From the NCBI RefSeq assembly GCF_037975245.1, contig NC_092571.1, positions 17,791,917 through 17,855,916 of the forward strand: a stretch of DNA of 64,000 nt, written 5' to 3'. The position numbers and the translations under genes are program-made. Numbering within the stretch: position 1 is the stretch's first letter; every line of letters begins with the position of its first letter. Source of the stretch: Apostichopus japonicus. Its lineage: Eukaryota; Echinodermata; Holothuroidea; Aspidochirotida; Stichopodidae. Positions 63,513 through 64,000 of this stretch are shown one piece after another. The notes under the pieces were generated by a model. That model was given only the letters and a program-made list of their open reading frames with translations, did not search any database and was not told where the DNA came from.

Positions 63513-64000
63513 GTAATGACTGTGTTTTTCTGTCTGCTTGCTTTGTTTGATTTGTAAGGATGACTTTAAGCAGAATCCTTTGATTTAGTTCTTATCAATC
63601 TCTGAAACCCTTTCGATTTAAAATGTCACATGTTGGGGGGTGGGTCAAGACAACAGCCAATCAAAAGAAGCCGGAAAAACTGAAAGCTATAGAAATCCAC
63701 ATAGGAAACACTGATAGACTAAGTAGCATGATTCTTTTTTCCAAATTTTGACAACAAAAGAAGCAAAAACACTGAAGTTCATGTTTTCCTATTGTAGTTA
63801 AGTTGGACAAAAACCTGGCAAAGTTCCAATCCCCAAATTTGGCCACCACAGCTTCTACAAAACTAAACTCAATCTGTTAAAGACCAGGGGAATAGCTAGA
63901 ATTTTTCTTTGAGGGGGGGGGGGCAAAGCTTTTCAAAGGGAGAAGGCATAACCTGTTTTCCTAAGAAAAAAAAAACATTTTTCTAACCTTTTTTTTGGGG
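63513..64000. other. Intron start at window edge, nothing recognised
   Basis: AT-rich with a G tract near 63913-63923. No further exon before the window ends. Confidence 0.6.

Noticed and set aside
62243-63550. 435-residue open frame and overlapping 256- and 278-residue frames
   Set aside because: They read a 14-bp minisatellite; only the last part (63258-63512) is a genuine exon with proper splice borders.

Overview
The window holds one very large plus-strand eukaryotic gene, cut off at both ends. From 3212 to 63512 I can place 47 coding exons: an EGF-like exon, a CUB-like exon, six hyalin-repeat (HYR) exons, seven more HYR exons, a second EGF-like exon, and 31 further HYR exons (44 HYR in all). 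Every exon starts and ends in phase 1, uses GT-AG borders and encodes one whole domain. The visible coding sequence is about 11.7 kb (about 3,900 residues). No convincing signal peptide, membrane anchor or terminal stop is seen, so the true 5' and 3' ends probably lie outside the window or in exons I could not recognise.

Long arrays of HYR domains combined with EGF and CUB modules are typical of echinoderm hyalin-like extracellular matrix or cell-surface proteins, so an echinoderm (or another non-vertebrate deuterostome) is the most likely source. This is inference from domain content; the species is not readable from the sequence. HYR domains are Ig-like adhesion modules, so the product is probably a secreted or surface-bound rod-like adhesion or matrix protein.

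Layout: 1-3211 is 5' flank or intron with one weak candidate exon (1741-1900). 3212-4487 carries EGF1 and CUB. 5531-12843 carries HYR1-6, with only the outer pair of cysteines. 13628-24292 carries HYR7-15, four-cysteine domains of the IPFV...SGTCF...TATDPSGN type, with EGF2 inserted after HYR13. 25068-60135 carries HYR16-42, four-cysteine domains of the EP...PGDCFPVG...TYTFTDAAGN type. 61033-63512 carries HYR43-44, which have only two cysteines again. The array grew by tandem duplication at several ages: HYR16-18 and HYR19-21 are a block duplication, HYR36-39 are close paralogues, and HYR37/38 with their introns form a very recent 1.8-kb duplication. Introns contain decayed HYR exon pieces and two cases where the intron/exon border itself was tandemly duplicated.

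The introns are rich in repeats: three hAT-like elements with TIRs, several tRNA-derived SINEs (one with a perfect 9-bp target duplication), two fragments of non-LTR retrotransposon 3' ends, dispersed families, and long minisatellites (GACAT-type at 32.3-33.3 kb, 27-bp units at 38.3-38.6 kb, 14-bp units at 62.3-63.2 kb, 108-121-bp units at 48.0-48.7 kb, 98-bp units at 16.9-17.5 kb). No bacterial genes, CRISPR arrays, rRNA or functional tRNA genes were found.
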